From Deltaproteobacteria bacterium (GTDB lineage: Bacteria > SAR324 > NAC60-12): DNA of 17,976 bases. This document shows positions 1-7,743 of this stretch, in pieces. Within the stretch, counting starts at the first letter, position 1. Each line of letters opens with the position of its first letter. The notes under the pieces are model-generated. The model was given only the letters and a program-made list of their open reading frames with translations. It did no database searches and had not been told where the DNA came from. Location: positions 1 to 17,976 of the forward strand of contig PAZT01000047.1 of assembly GCA_002716165.1 (NCBI GenBank), in the 5' to 3' direction. Position numbers and translations under genes: made by a program.

Positions 1-334
1 CAGGTTTTGGTGGGTTTTTTTATTTGGTTTACGATTCTGTTTAAATCCTTTTTGCTTTTTATGTTTTAAACATCATCATTTTGAGTTTTCAAAACTACTA
101 ATGACATAGATACCTAAATATTATGTATAAATAGTCTTAAAAAACTTTTTTTTAAAAAGTTAAAAATACTTGACACCATATAAAATATTTGTAAAATTGA
201 CGGCCAATGAGCAAATTTTCAACATTGTTTTTTATTACGTATTGCTTTATCGAAAGTTAAAAGTCATTTGAGAAAATATGTGATAAATCTCAAATAATTT
301 TTAACTTGTTGATTATTTCTCTTGGCTTAAAAAA
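1..334. other. AT-rich gene-free left edge
   Basis: I see no gene on either strand. The stretch is very AT-rich. It contains a short inverted repeat (AACTTTTT at 143-150 and AAAAAGTT at 154-161, loop TTT) followed directly by a good promoter-like sequence at 170-197. The missing N-terminal part of the ABC ATPase that begins at 335 is not recognisable here: the in-frame codons from 305 to 334 do not resemble the usual beginning of the family, and a TAA lies at 302-304. Confidence 0.6.
170..197 (+). promoter_or_regulatory. Candidate sigma70 promoter upstream of the ABC ATPase remnant
   Basis: A perfect -35 hexamer TTGACA (170-175) is followed after 16 bases by TAAAAT (192-197), which matches the -10 consensus at five of six positions. 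An A/T tract with an 8-base inverted repeat lies just upstream and could act as an UP element. The predicted transcript would begin near 205, about 130 bases before the ABC ATPase remnant. In such AT-rich DNA chance matches are common, but a complete TTGACA with near-ideal spacing is above background. Confidence 0.45.
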
Positions 335-976
335 TTGTACTTATGCATAATTGGACCTTCTGGATCTGGAAAATCAACACTAATTCGATGTATTAACGCA
401 TTGAACAATATTACTTCAGGTTCTATCAAGGTCTGCGGACTTGAAGTCAACCAACCAGGACTCAACAAACTAGAGCTGCGAAAAAACGTAGGTATGGTTT
501 TTCAACAGTACAATCTTTTTCCTCACAAAACTGCTATAGAAAATATCATGATGGCTCCAATGCTTGTGCTAAAGGAGTCTAAAGATGAAGTTCTTTTCAA
601 AGCAAGATCCTTCATTAGAAAGGTTAGACTTGAAGATAAATAAGATACTTATCCAGGAGAACTATCTGGAGGGCAACAGCTACGTTTTGCAATTGCTCGG
701 TCTCTTGCAATGAATCAGGACGTAATGCTTTTCGATGAAGTTACCGCCGCACTGGATCCGGAAACTGTGAAGGAAGTGTTGGTTACGATAAAGGATCTTG
801 CTTCAGAGGGTATGACATGCATACTGGTAAATCATGAAATGGGTTTTGCAAAAGAATTAGCTGATCAAATCTATTTTACTGATCGAGGAATTATAGTAGA
901 ACAAGGACCGCCAGAAACTTTTTTTGAAGAAGCTAAAGATCCAAGGACAAAAGAACTTTTAAGCCAGATTTTATAG
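335..976 (+). pseudogene. Polar amino-acid ABC transporter ATPase, truncated and with an in-frame stop
   Basis: This is the ATP-binding subunit of a GlnQ/HisP-type importer. Walker A GPSGSGKST (residues 7-15 counted from TTG335), the Q-loop region MVFQQYNLFPH, the signature LSGGQQ, Walker B MLFDE, the D-loop ALDPE and the switch His in NHEMG appear in order, and the C-terminus ends normally. Two lesions are visible. The first 25 or so residues before Walker A, including the A-loop aromatic, are absent. A TAA at 641-643 interrupts one reading frame that continues unchanged through residues DTYPGELSGGQQ, so a single substitution (for example from AAA) explains it. The usual Pro after Walker B (DEPT) is Val, and the usual THEMG is NHEMG. 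No permease or binding-protein gene is adjacent. A decayed orphan is the simplest reading; a sequencing error could explain the stop but not the missing start. Confidence 0.8.
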
Positions 977-1064
977 GTCTTCTAATCTTTCCTTTCCATT
1001 TTAACATAGTTCGGAACTAGCAAAATTGGAAACTAAATCTCCTGAATCTATAAAAAAATAAAAA

Positions 1065-2297
1065 ATGACCAAAAAAACTAATACAGGTCCTTTAAAGGGC
1101 ATACGAATATTAGATTTGAGTCGTATTTTGGCAGGACCTTGCTGTACTCAAATACTTGGCGATTTGGGGGCAGATGTAATTAAAGTCGAGCGTCCGATAG
1201 AAGGGGATGATACAAGGAAATGGGGACCACCATACATAAAAGACTTAAATGGTAATGACACTACTGAAAGTGCATATTATTTAAGTGCTAACCGCAATAA
1301 AAGGTCGCTGACAGTTGATATCTCTTTTCCAGAAGGACAAGAGCTCATTCGTAAATTGGTTGGAAAAAGTGATGTTCTGATTGAAAATTATAAAGTGGGA
1401 GGATTAAAAAAATATGGTTTGGATTTTTCCAAATTGAATAAAGATTTTCCTAGTTTGATTTACTGCTCAATTTCTGGATTCGGACAGACAGGACCTAAAT
1501 CGCATAGGCCAGGATATGATTTCATGATACAAGCCATGGGAGGAATAATGAGTGTCACAGGAGAACCGGAGGGATCACCAATGAAAGTTGGTGTAGGGAT
1601 TGCGGATGTAATGTGCGGAATGTATGCGGCTGTGAGTATTCTTGCTGCAATTCGTCATCGTGAACAGGGAGGAAAGGGGCAACATATTGACCTTGCGTTG
1701 CTCGATTCCCAAGTGGCATGGCTGATTAATTCAGGGTTGAATTATTTAACTTCACGGCAGGATCAGCATCGACTAGGTAACGCCCATCCCAATGTGGTAC
1801 CATACCAGGTTTTTCAGACCAGCGATAGTTTTTTTGTTTTAGCAATAGGAAACAATAAGCAGTTCAAAAAATTTTGCGAATTTGCTGATGCCTCGGAATT
1901 AGTAAATGATACACGCTTCCTCACAAATAAAGATAGAGTACATAACCGAGATGTTCTGGCAGAACTGATAAATGATTTGACAAAAAGATTTTCTACCAGC
2001 CATTGGTTGGTTGGACTGGAAAAATTACATGTTCCTTGCGGTCCTGTCAATACTATCAAAAATGTGTTTGATGACCCCCAAATCCAACATCGCGAAATGG
2101 AAATTCACATGCCACACCAGCTTTCTGGAAAAGGGGAAGTAAGTTTAATCGGCAGTCCTATAAAAATGTCTGAAACTCCGGTAAGCTACCGCAACGCTCC
2201 TCCGACTTTGGGACAACACACCGATGAAATATTGGAAGAAATACTCGGTATGGATGAGAAAGAACGCAGGGGATTGGTAATGAAAAAGGTGGTTTAA
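1065..2297 (+). CDS. Class III (CaiB/BaiF) CoA-transferase, SUGCT/Act-like
   Basis: The enzyme moves CoA from a donor such as succinyl-CoA to a free carboxylic acid. The 410 residues match the usual length. The N-terminus has the family pattern LSRILAGP...LGDLGADVIKVE (residues 18-42), followed by NRNKRSL. The catalytic Asp, which forms the aspartyl-CoA intermediate, is Asp181 in GIADVMCG. The C-terminus has the conserved PPTLGQHT. By eye it is closer to succinyl-CoA:glutarate CoA-transferase (GDDTRKWGPP and VPYQVFQT blocks) than to formyl-CoA transferase. The succinyl-CoA:3-sulfinopropionate CoA-transferase of the dithiodipropionate pathway is also class III, and the desulfinase-like gene two loci downstream suggests a similar substrate; this is inference. 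No clear ribosome-binding site precedes the ATG. Fifty bases separate it from the dioxygenase, so co-transcription is likely. Confidence 0.9.
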   Translation: MTKKTNTGPLKGIRILDLSRILAGPCCTQILGDLGADVIKVERPIEGDDTRKWGPPYIKDLNGNDTTESAYYLSANRNKRSLTVDISFPEGQELIRKLVGKSDVLIENYKVGGLKKYGLDFSKLNKDFPSLIYCSISGFGQTGPKSHRPGYDFMIQAMGGIMSVTGEPEGSPMKVGVGIADVMCGMYAAVSILAAIRHREQGGKGQHIDLALLDSQVAWLINSGLNYLTSRQDQHRLGNAHPNVVPYQVFQTSDSFFVLAIGNNKQFKKFCEFADASELVNDTRFLTNKDRVHNRDVLAELINDLTKRFSTSHWLVGLEKLHVPCGPVNTIKNVFDDPQIQHREMEIHMPHQLSGKGEVSLIGSPIKMSETPVSYRNAPPTLGQHTDEILEEILGMDEKERRGLVMKKVV

Positions 2298-2347
2298 AAA
2301 TTGTTTTTGGCTATTATTGTTAAGACACAAATTTGCAAAAAAACAAA

Positions 2348-3178
2348 ATGAAATTTGAAATCACTCCTCTCAGCGGTGCATTGGGTGCGGAGGTGCACGG
2401 AATAGATTTGTCACGAGATATGGGACCATCAAACTGTTCCAAGATCAAAGATGCATTCCACCAATACATAGTGTTGCTCTTCCGAGAACAATGTTTAACT
2501 CCTGCAAAACTGGTCAGTTTTACAAGTTGCTTTGGACCGGTGGAACCTCATCCTTTGGGCAGTCGTGAGGGTGCCCTATTTCACCCTGAAATTCTAGTAT
2601 TGGAGAACCGATCCGATATTCCTGCACCGCGGAATGATTTTTGGCATTCGGATATTTCTTTTGCAGAATGTCCTCCACTTGGTTCAGTACTCCATGCACT
2701 TGAGGTCCCGGGTGGAGGACTGGGAGATACTTTGTTTTGCAATATGTATAGTGTCTTAGAGGAACTGTCTCCAGGACTGCAAAAAACTTTAGAAGGCTTG
2801 TGTGCATTACATTCCGCAGAAAATTTGGTTAGACGCAATAACGAAGATGATAACAACGCCAAACCGATTTCTTCTGTTCCAAGTATGGTCAGCCATCCAG
2901 TGGTGCGTACTCATCCTGAAACTGGAAAGAAGGCGTTATACATCAATCCATATTATACAGAGAGCTTTGTTGGATGGACACCGGAAGAAAGCGGATTGTT
3001 GATTGACTGGCTAATGCAACGTGCCACCCGGCAGGAAAATATCTACCGCCATAGTTGGCACAAAGGAGATGTTTTGATGTGGGATAACCGATGCGCCATG
3101 CACTATGCAGTCTACGATTATGGTTCCAAACCCCGACTGTTTCACCGAGCAACTGCTGCTGGTGATAAGCCAGTTTAA
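2348..3178 (+). CDS. TauD/TfdA-family Fe(II)/2-oxoglutarate dioxygenase
   Basis: A cytoplasmic dioxygenase that hydroxylates a substrate while converting 2-oxoglutarate to succinate and CO2. Counting from ATG2348 (276 residues), the iron ligands are His100 and Asp102 in FWHSD and His252 in NRCAMH. Arg263 and Arg267 follow at +11 and +15 from the last His, the same spacing as in E. coli TauD, so it should bind 2-oxoglutarate. I chose ATG2348 over the in-frame TTG2333 because family members usually begin just before the ITPLSGALGAEVxGIDLS-like strand; neither start has a good ribosome-binding site. The family includes taurine, sulfonate, 2,4-D and other dioxygenases, so the substrate cannot be read from sequence. 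Its place between a CoA-transferase and a sulfinate desulfinase-like gene favours an organosulfur substrate. The succinate it makes could re-enter as succinyl-CoA for the transferase. Confidence 0.9.
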   Translation: MKFEITPLSGALGAEVHGIDLSRDMGPSNCSKIKDAFHQYIVLLFREQCLTPAKLVSFTSCFGPVEPHPLGSREGALFHPEILVLENRSDIPAPRNDFWHSDISFAECPPLGSVLHALEVPGGGLGDTLFCNMYSVLEELSPGLQKTLEGLCALHSAENLVRRNNEDDNNAKPISSVPSMVSHPVVRTHPETGKKALYINPYYTESFVGWTPEESGLLIDWLMQRATRQENIYRHSWHKGDVLMWDNRCAMHYAVYDYGSKPRLFHRATAAGDKPV

Positions 3179-3294
3179 ATCTTTTAGAGATTTTTGAATT
3201 TTTATGAATATATTTTTTTTATGAATTAATTTTGTTATATTTTGAAAAATGAATCAGAAAATCATTCATATAAAATAATCAACTATTTAAAAAG

Positions 3295-4516
3295 ATGTTT
3301 GAACTATCAGCAACACAGATACAACTGCATGCTAAAGCTCGTGAATTTGCTATAAATGAAATTGCCCCCCGTGCAGCAGAAGTAGATCGTACAGAACAGT
3401 ATCCGTGGCAAAATGGTAAACTCTTGACCAAACAGGGCTTCATGGGAATGACTATTCCTAAAGAATACGGCGGAAATGGAATGTCGTATCTGGACACAGT
3501 TTTGGTTATTGAAGAAATAGCTAAAGCCTGTGGTGTATCGGCACGTATAGTTGTTGAAGCCAATATGGGTGCAATTGGAGCAGTGATGAAGTATGGAACT
3601 AAAGCCCAAAAAAACTTAGCTGCAAAACACGTTTTAAGCGGAGACAAGCCAGCCATATGCATTACAGAACCTGAAGCAGGCAGTGCCGCCACAGAAATGA
3701 CTACTCGTGCTGACCATAAAGGAGACCGATATATTCTGAACGGTATAAAGCACTCGATCACTGGAGGAGTTTCCAAATTTCATCTTATTTTTGCCCGTGT
3801 TTTTGAAAATGATAACCCTCTTGGTATTGCAGGGTTTATTGCCATCAAGGGAGCAAAAGGTTTAAAAACAGGGGGAAAGGGAACCGGCAATGGGATTGCG
3901 GGGAATCCCCGAAACTAAATTAATTTTAAAGGATTTAGAAATATCGGAAGAAATGGTTTTAATTCCACCCGAAGGCATTAGCCGTGGATTTGCCAGTCTT
4001 ATGAATGCCTATAATGGCCAGAGGGTTGGTGCAGGTACTTTAGCAATGGGAATTGCTGCTGGAGCATACGAACTTGCGTTGGAGTATTCTAAGGAAAGAA
4101 AACAGTTTGGAAGGCCTATCTGTGAATTTCAAGGATTGCAGTGTATGCTAGCTGATATGCATATTCAGAATGAAGCGACTCGACTGCTGCTAAGAAAAGC
4201 TGCAGCAGGAAATGCAGAAATTATAGGTAATGGTAGCGAATTTCTAGACATGCTTGAGGCGGCACAGGCAAAAATATTTGCATCAGAAATGGCAATAAAG
4301 GTCACCAATAATGCTTTGCAAATTTTTGGTTCATCAGGATACTCCAGAAACTTCCCACTGGAACGTATGGCAAAAGATGCACGCATGTTTACTATAGGTG
4401 GAGTAACTGCTCAGATACTAAGAACTGTCGTGGCTTCTGCTCTACTTGAAGAAAAATTACCTCAGACTCGTGACGGGTATTCCAAAAGAGAAAAAATTAG
4501 TCAGATTGATGAGTAA
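3295..4516 (+). pseudogene. 3-sulfinopropionyl-CoA desulfinase-like acyl-CoA dehydrogenase family protein, frameshifted
   Basis: Two overlapping frames (3295-3918 and 3890-4516) encode one acyl-CoA-dehydrogenase-fold protein. Skipping one G in the GGGGG run at 3871-3875 joins them as GLKTGEREPAMGLRGIPET, giving 406 residues, the normal length. The best match I remember is 3-sulfinopropionyl-CoA desulfinase of Advenella mimigardefordensis, which releases sulfite from 3SP-CoA and leaves propionyl-CoA. Shared features are TEQYPW, CITEPEAGSAA, EMTTRAD, the C-terminal LPQTRDGY, and Arg84 at the same residue number. The catalytic Glu of the MCAD position (EGTSQI) is Gly here (GVTAQI), and the Glu of the isovaleryl-CoA dehydrogenase position (ER) is Gln (NGQRVGAG). 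That suits desulfination rather than dehydrogenation. The flavin-side Trp of the KxWITG motif is Ser (KHSITGG). The frameshift may be real or a homopolymer sequencing error. The gene overlaps the next by eight bases. Confidence 0.85.
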
Positions 4517-6134
4517 TACTGCAGAAATAATTGGTAAACGTTTGTATCAGGCAGGATGTAGAAGAGCTTTTGGTATTCCTGGAGGCGAAGTGTTGGATTT
4601 GATGGAAGGTCTTAAAAATGCTGGAATTGAATTTTTTCTTACTAAACATGAAAACTCTGCTGGATTTATGGCGGAAGGAGGTTATCATGTGGATGGTGCC
4701 CCCGCAGTTCTGTTGGCAACTTTAGGGCCGGGTGTTGCTAATGCAGTAAATGTTGTTACGAATGCACTTCAAGAGAGAGTCCCAATGATTTTCCTCACAG
4801 GTTGTGTGGATGCATCTGATAAACTAACATACACTCATCAGATATTTAATCATGGTGAATTGTTAAAATCAGTTACCAAAGCCAGCATTACTGTTGTCGA
4901 TGGTATGGTCGATGTTTCTATTGACAAAGCAGTTTCAATTTCAATGGATGGACAGCCAGGTCCTGTGCATGTTGATGTTCCAATTGGTGTTGCCTCAAAG
5001 AAACAACATACTAATGATGTTACAAATGAAAAACAACTTTTGGTGAGGAATATACCATCTCCTGCAGTTCCTGCATTTGGAGTAGAACTGGAAACTGCCA
5101 GGAAATTTCTAAGCGATGCAAAACAACCGATAATGGTTGCAGGGCTTGATGTACTTAATCAAAGTGCAGAGGAGGAAGTTAAAAAATTTGTATTGGATTT
5201 CAGGATTCCTCTGATCACAACCTATAAAGCTAAAGGTATAATTCCGGAAGATAATCCGCTGTCTCTAGGAAGCGCCGGTCTGTCTCCAATGGCTGACCAG
5301 CATTTGCTCCCTTTGGTACAAGAAAGCGATTTAATATTAGCAGCAGGATATGATCCGATAGAAATGCGACTAGGCTGGAGAAATCCTTGGGGTAAAAAAG
5401 GGAAAGTTATTGAATTTACTGCTATTCCAAATACTCATTATATGCATCAGGCAGATTTGAGTTTTGTGGGACATATCGGTGAAGGTTTAAAAACTTTGAG
5501 AAAAGGGATTTCTCCCAGTCCAGTCTGGGAAAGTAGTGAGCCCAAAAAAGTTCGGAATAAATTGAAATCAATTTTTTCTGGAAGGCAAAAATGGGGTCCT
5601 GGTGTAGTAATTGAAACTGTAAGGAAGATCCTGCCCGCAAATGGGGTTGCTACAGTAGACAGTGGGGCGCATAGGATTTTGCTTAGTCAGATTTGGGAGT
5701 GTTATGAACCACGCAGATTGTTGCAATCTACAGGTCTTTGTACAATGGGGTGTGCGGTTCCGCTGGCAATGGGATTCAAAATAGCCTCCCCTGAACGCCC
5801 TGTTGTTGCTTTTACAGGTGATGCTGGACTGGAAATGGTTCTGGGAGAATTGGCAACTTTACGCGATTTAAAATTACCAGTAGTTGTTGTAGTCTTTGTT
5901 GATGAGTCACTTGCCTTGATTGAACTCAAACAGAGAAGGTTAGGAATGTTAAATCTTGGAGTAGATTTTGGGCCAACAAATTTCCCAAAAGTAGCAGAAG
6001 CCCTCGGAGGAGAAGGAAGATGGATATCAGACAGGAGTGGTTTGATTGATGCTTTTGAAGGTGCATTTGAACGCCGTACATTTTCTTTACTGGCTTGCAA
6101 AATTGGACATAAAGTTTACGATAACTGTTTCTGA
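4509..6134 (+). CDS. Thiamine-diphosphate enzyme, acetolactate synthase-like large subunit family
   Basis: The 541 residues have the usual order of an N-terminal ThDP pyrimidine-binding domain, a central domain and a C-terminal diphosphate-binding domain. The catalytic Glu that activates ThDP is Glu48 in TKHENSAG. The Mg/diphosphate motif starts at GDAGLE (residues 437-442) and ends with VDESLALIELKQ in place of the common NN, as in several decarboxylase-like members outside true acetolactate synthase. No regulatory small subunit (IlvH type) is adjacent, so biosynthetic acetolactate synthase is unlikely. I chose ATG4509, whose ATGAGTAA overlap with the stop of the preceding gene suggests translational coupling; a TTG at 4446 would add 21 residues with no family resemblance. 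Expected reaction: decarboxylation of a 2-oxo acid, with or without ligation. A role on a sulfur-containing 2-oxo acid is conceivable from context only. It lacks the Xsc-type N-terminus. Confidence 0.85.
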   Translation: MSNTAEIIGKRLYQAGCRRAFGIPGGEVLDLMEGLKNAGIEFFLTKHENSAGFMAEGGYHVDGAPAVLLATLGPGVANAVNVVTNALQERVPMIFLTGCVDASDKLTYTHQIFNHGELLKSVTKASITVVDGMVDVSIDKAVSISMDGQPGPVHVDVPIGVASKKQHTNDVTNEKQLLVRNIPSPAVPAFGVELETARKFLSDAKQPIMVAGLDVLNQSAEEEVKKFVLDFRIPLITTYKAKGIIPEDNPLSLGSAGLSPMADQHLLPLVQESDLILAAGYDPIEMRLGWRNPWGKKGKVIEFTAIPNTHYMHQADLSFVGHIGEGLKTLRKGISPSPVWESSEPKKVRNKLKSIFSGRQKWGPGVVIETVRKILPANGVATVDSGAHRILLSQIWECYEPRRLLQSTGLCTMGCAVPLAMGFKIASPERPVVAFTGDAGLEMVLGELATLRDLKLPVVVVVFVDESLALIELKQRRLGMLNLGVDFGPTNFPKVAEALGGEGRWISDRSGLIDAFEGAFERRTFSLLACKIGHKVYDNCF

Positions 6135-6297
6135 AAAAAATTAGTATGACTAGATTAGCTGAGCTGATTAAAAATATAAATTTTTTTCATTTCCGACCTA
6201 TTTATGAATTGCTGCGAATGCAGTTATCCATTTTGTCTATGAGTTCTGATTTTTAGACCTCCATTTCTTTAGAGTAAGCTGTAACTGTTTCTGCCTA

Positions 6298-7719
6298 ATG
6301 GAATCAAATCAATCGAATTTGAAGTCTATTTATTTTGTAGGAATATGCGGAACAGGGATGGCATCTCTGGCTGTGCTATTGAAATTACGAGGACACATTG
6401 TTAGTGGCTCCGACGAAAATATTTATCCTCCCATGAGTGATTTTCTTGCAGAAAATAACGTTGTAGTTCATAAGGGATTTTCTCCAGCAAATCTTGATTC
6501 GCAACCTGAACTAGTTGTAATTGGCAATTCTCTTTCAAGAGGGAACTCTGAAGTTGAAGCCATTCTTGATCTAAAAATTCCTTATATTTCTATGGCTGAA
6601 TTACTGAAAGAGCATTTCATTCGTGGTAAAACTTCTTTGGTTGTTACTGGAACTCACGGAAAAACAACTGTAACTTCAATGCTTGCTTGGATTTTTGAAA
6701 CAGCAGGTAAATATCCAGGTTTTATGATAGGAGGTATTGCAGAAAATTTTGGTACAAGCTGTTGTGAAGGAAAAGGTGATTTTTTCATCACAGAAGGAGA
6801 TGAATATGACACAGCTTTTTTTGATAAGCGCTCAAAATTTTTTCATTACCTCCCAGAACAGTTAATTCTTAATAATCTTGAATTTGACCACGCAGATATT
6901 TTCAATTCACTTGATGAAATAAAAAAATCATTTCAACTGATGCTTCGTCTCATTCCTAAGAGAGGACTGATTGCAGCAAATGCAGATGATCCAAATGTTC
7001 AGACCGTAATACATTCGGTTAACTCTCCAGTTGTCAGTTTTGGTTTAGAAGAACAATGCGATGTAAGAGCTTTAAATATAAAAACCAGTGCTTCTGGTAC
7101 GAAATTTGAGGTTATTGACAAACGTCTTGGAGAGTTTTCAAAGGAATATGAATTTGAACTCAATCTCGCAGGAAAATATAATGTCTTAAACGCATTGGGA
7201 GTTATAACACTGGCCCGCTATAATGGAATTTCGGATATTAATATTCAAGAAGCTTTTGATTCGTTCAAAAGTGTTAGAAGGCGACAGGAACTTCTTGGAG
7301 AGGTCAATGGTATAGCCGTTTATGACGATTTTGCTCATCATCCTACTGCGGTTCGTGAAACTATTCGAGCAATCAGGCAAAAGCATTTGGACAGGCGAAT
7401 AATTGCAGTCTTTGAACCTAGAAGCAATACCAGTGTCCGAAGAGTAAACCAGGATGCTCTTATAGATTCTTTGCTTAATGCTGATGAAGTAATTTTGGCA
7501 AATCCATACAGGTCGGAGCATATTCCATCTGATGAAAGACTTGATGTGGATAAGGTCATAAATTCATTGAGTAAAAAGAACGTTAAAGCAAATTATTTCC
7601 CTGATGTTACTAGAATAGTTGAACATTTAAAAAATGATTGCAGATTCGGAGATATTGTTTTAATTATGAGTAACGGTAAATTTGGAAACATTCACCAGCA
7701 ATTGCTTGACGCATTGTAA
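6298..7719 (+). CDS. mpl: UDP-N-acetylmuramate:L-Ala-gamma-D-Glu-meso-DAP ligase
   Basis: Mpl attaches the recycled tripeptide L-Ala-gamma-D-Glu-meso-diaminopimelate to UDP-MurNAc, letting a Gram-negative cell reuse peptidoglycan turnover products. The 473 residues show the three Mur-ligase domains: an N-terminal Rossmann fold (GICGTGMASLA, residues 15-25), the ATP loop GTHGKTT (118-124) with GDEYDTAFFDKRSKF, a stretch typical of Mpl as opposed to MurC (168-182), and a C-terminal domain with DDFAHHPTAVRETI. The ATG at 6298 directly precedes a normal family start. A 163-base gap separates it from the ThDP gene and only 24 bases from the next gene, so it may share a transcript with the synthetase. 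No other recycling gene (ampG, ampD, nagZ) is in view. The presence of Mpl supports a Gram-negative host with DAP-type peptidoglycan. Confidence 0.95.
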   Translation: MESNQSNLKSIYFVGICGTGMASLAVLLKLRGHIVSGSDENIYPPMSDFLAENNVVVHKGFSPANLDSQPELVVIGNSLSRGNSEVEAILDLKIPYISMAELLKEHFIRGKTSLVVTGTHGKTTVTSMLAWIFETAGKYPGFMIGGIAENFGTSCCEGKGDFFITEGDEYDTAFFDKRSKFFHYLPEQLILNNLEFDHADIFNSLDEIKKSFQLMLRLIPKRGLIAANADDPNVQTVIHSVNSPVVSFGLEEQCDVRALNIKTSASGTKFEVIDKRLGEFSKEYEFELNLAGKYNVLNALGVITLARYNGISDINIQEAFDSFKSVRRRQELLGEVNGIAVYDDFAHHPTAVRETIRAIRQKHLDRRIIAVFEPRSNTSVRRVNQDALIDSLLNADEVILANPYRSEHIPSDERLDVDKVINSLSKKNVKANYFPDVTRIVEHLKNDCRFGDIVLIMSNGKFGNIHQQLLDAL

Positions 7720-7743
7720 ACGTTAAACTGCAAAGAAATTTAA

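Noticed and set aside
2348..3178. Calling the dioxygenase taurine dioxygenase (tauD)
   Set aside because: Metal and 2-oxoglutarate ligands match the whole family. No tauABC transporter is present, and substrate-specific residues cannot be confirmed by eye.
3279..3776. 165-codon open frame on the - strand opposite the desulfinase-like gene
   Set aside because: It is antisense to strongly conserved codons and its translation has no recognisable domain. It is a shadow of the real gene.
1065..4516. Glutarate utilisation by a glutarate CoA-transferase plus glutaryl-CoA dehydrogenase
   Set aside because: The transferase does resemble SUGCT, but the dehydrogenase-like partner lacks the catalytic Glu of glutaryl-CoA dehydrogenase and resembles the desulfinase along its whole length.
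4509..6134. Sulfoacetaldehyde acetyltransferase (Xsc) for the ThDP enzyme
   Set aside because: The N-terminal motif (FGIPGGEVLDLME) and the KHEN block follow the acetolactate-synthase pattern, not the Xsc pattern I remember, and no phosphate acetyltransferase gene is adjacent.
6122..6293. 12-base direct repeat TAACTGTTTCTG on either side of the gap before mpl
   Set aside because: About ten 12-base repeats are expected by chance in a window of this size, and no mobile-element feature accompanies it.
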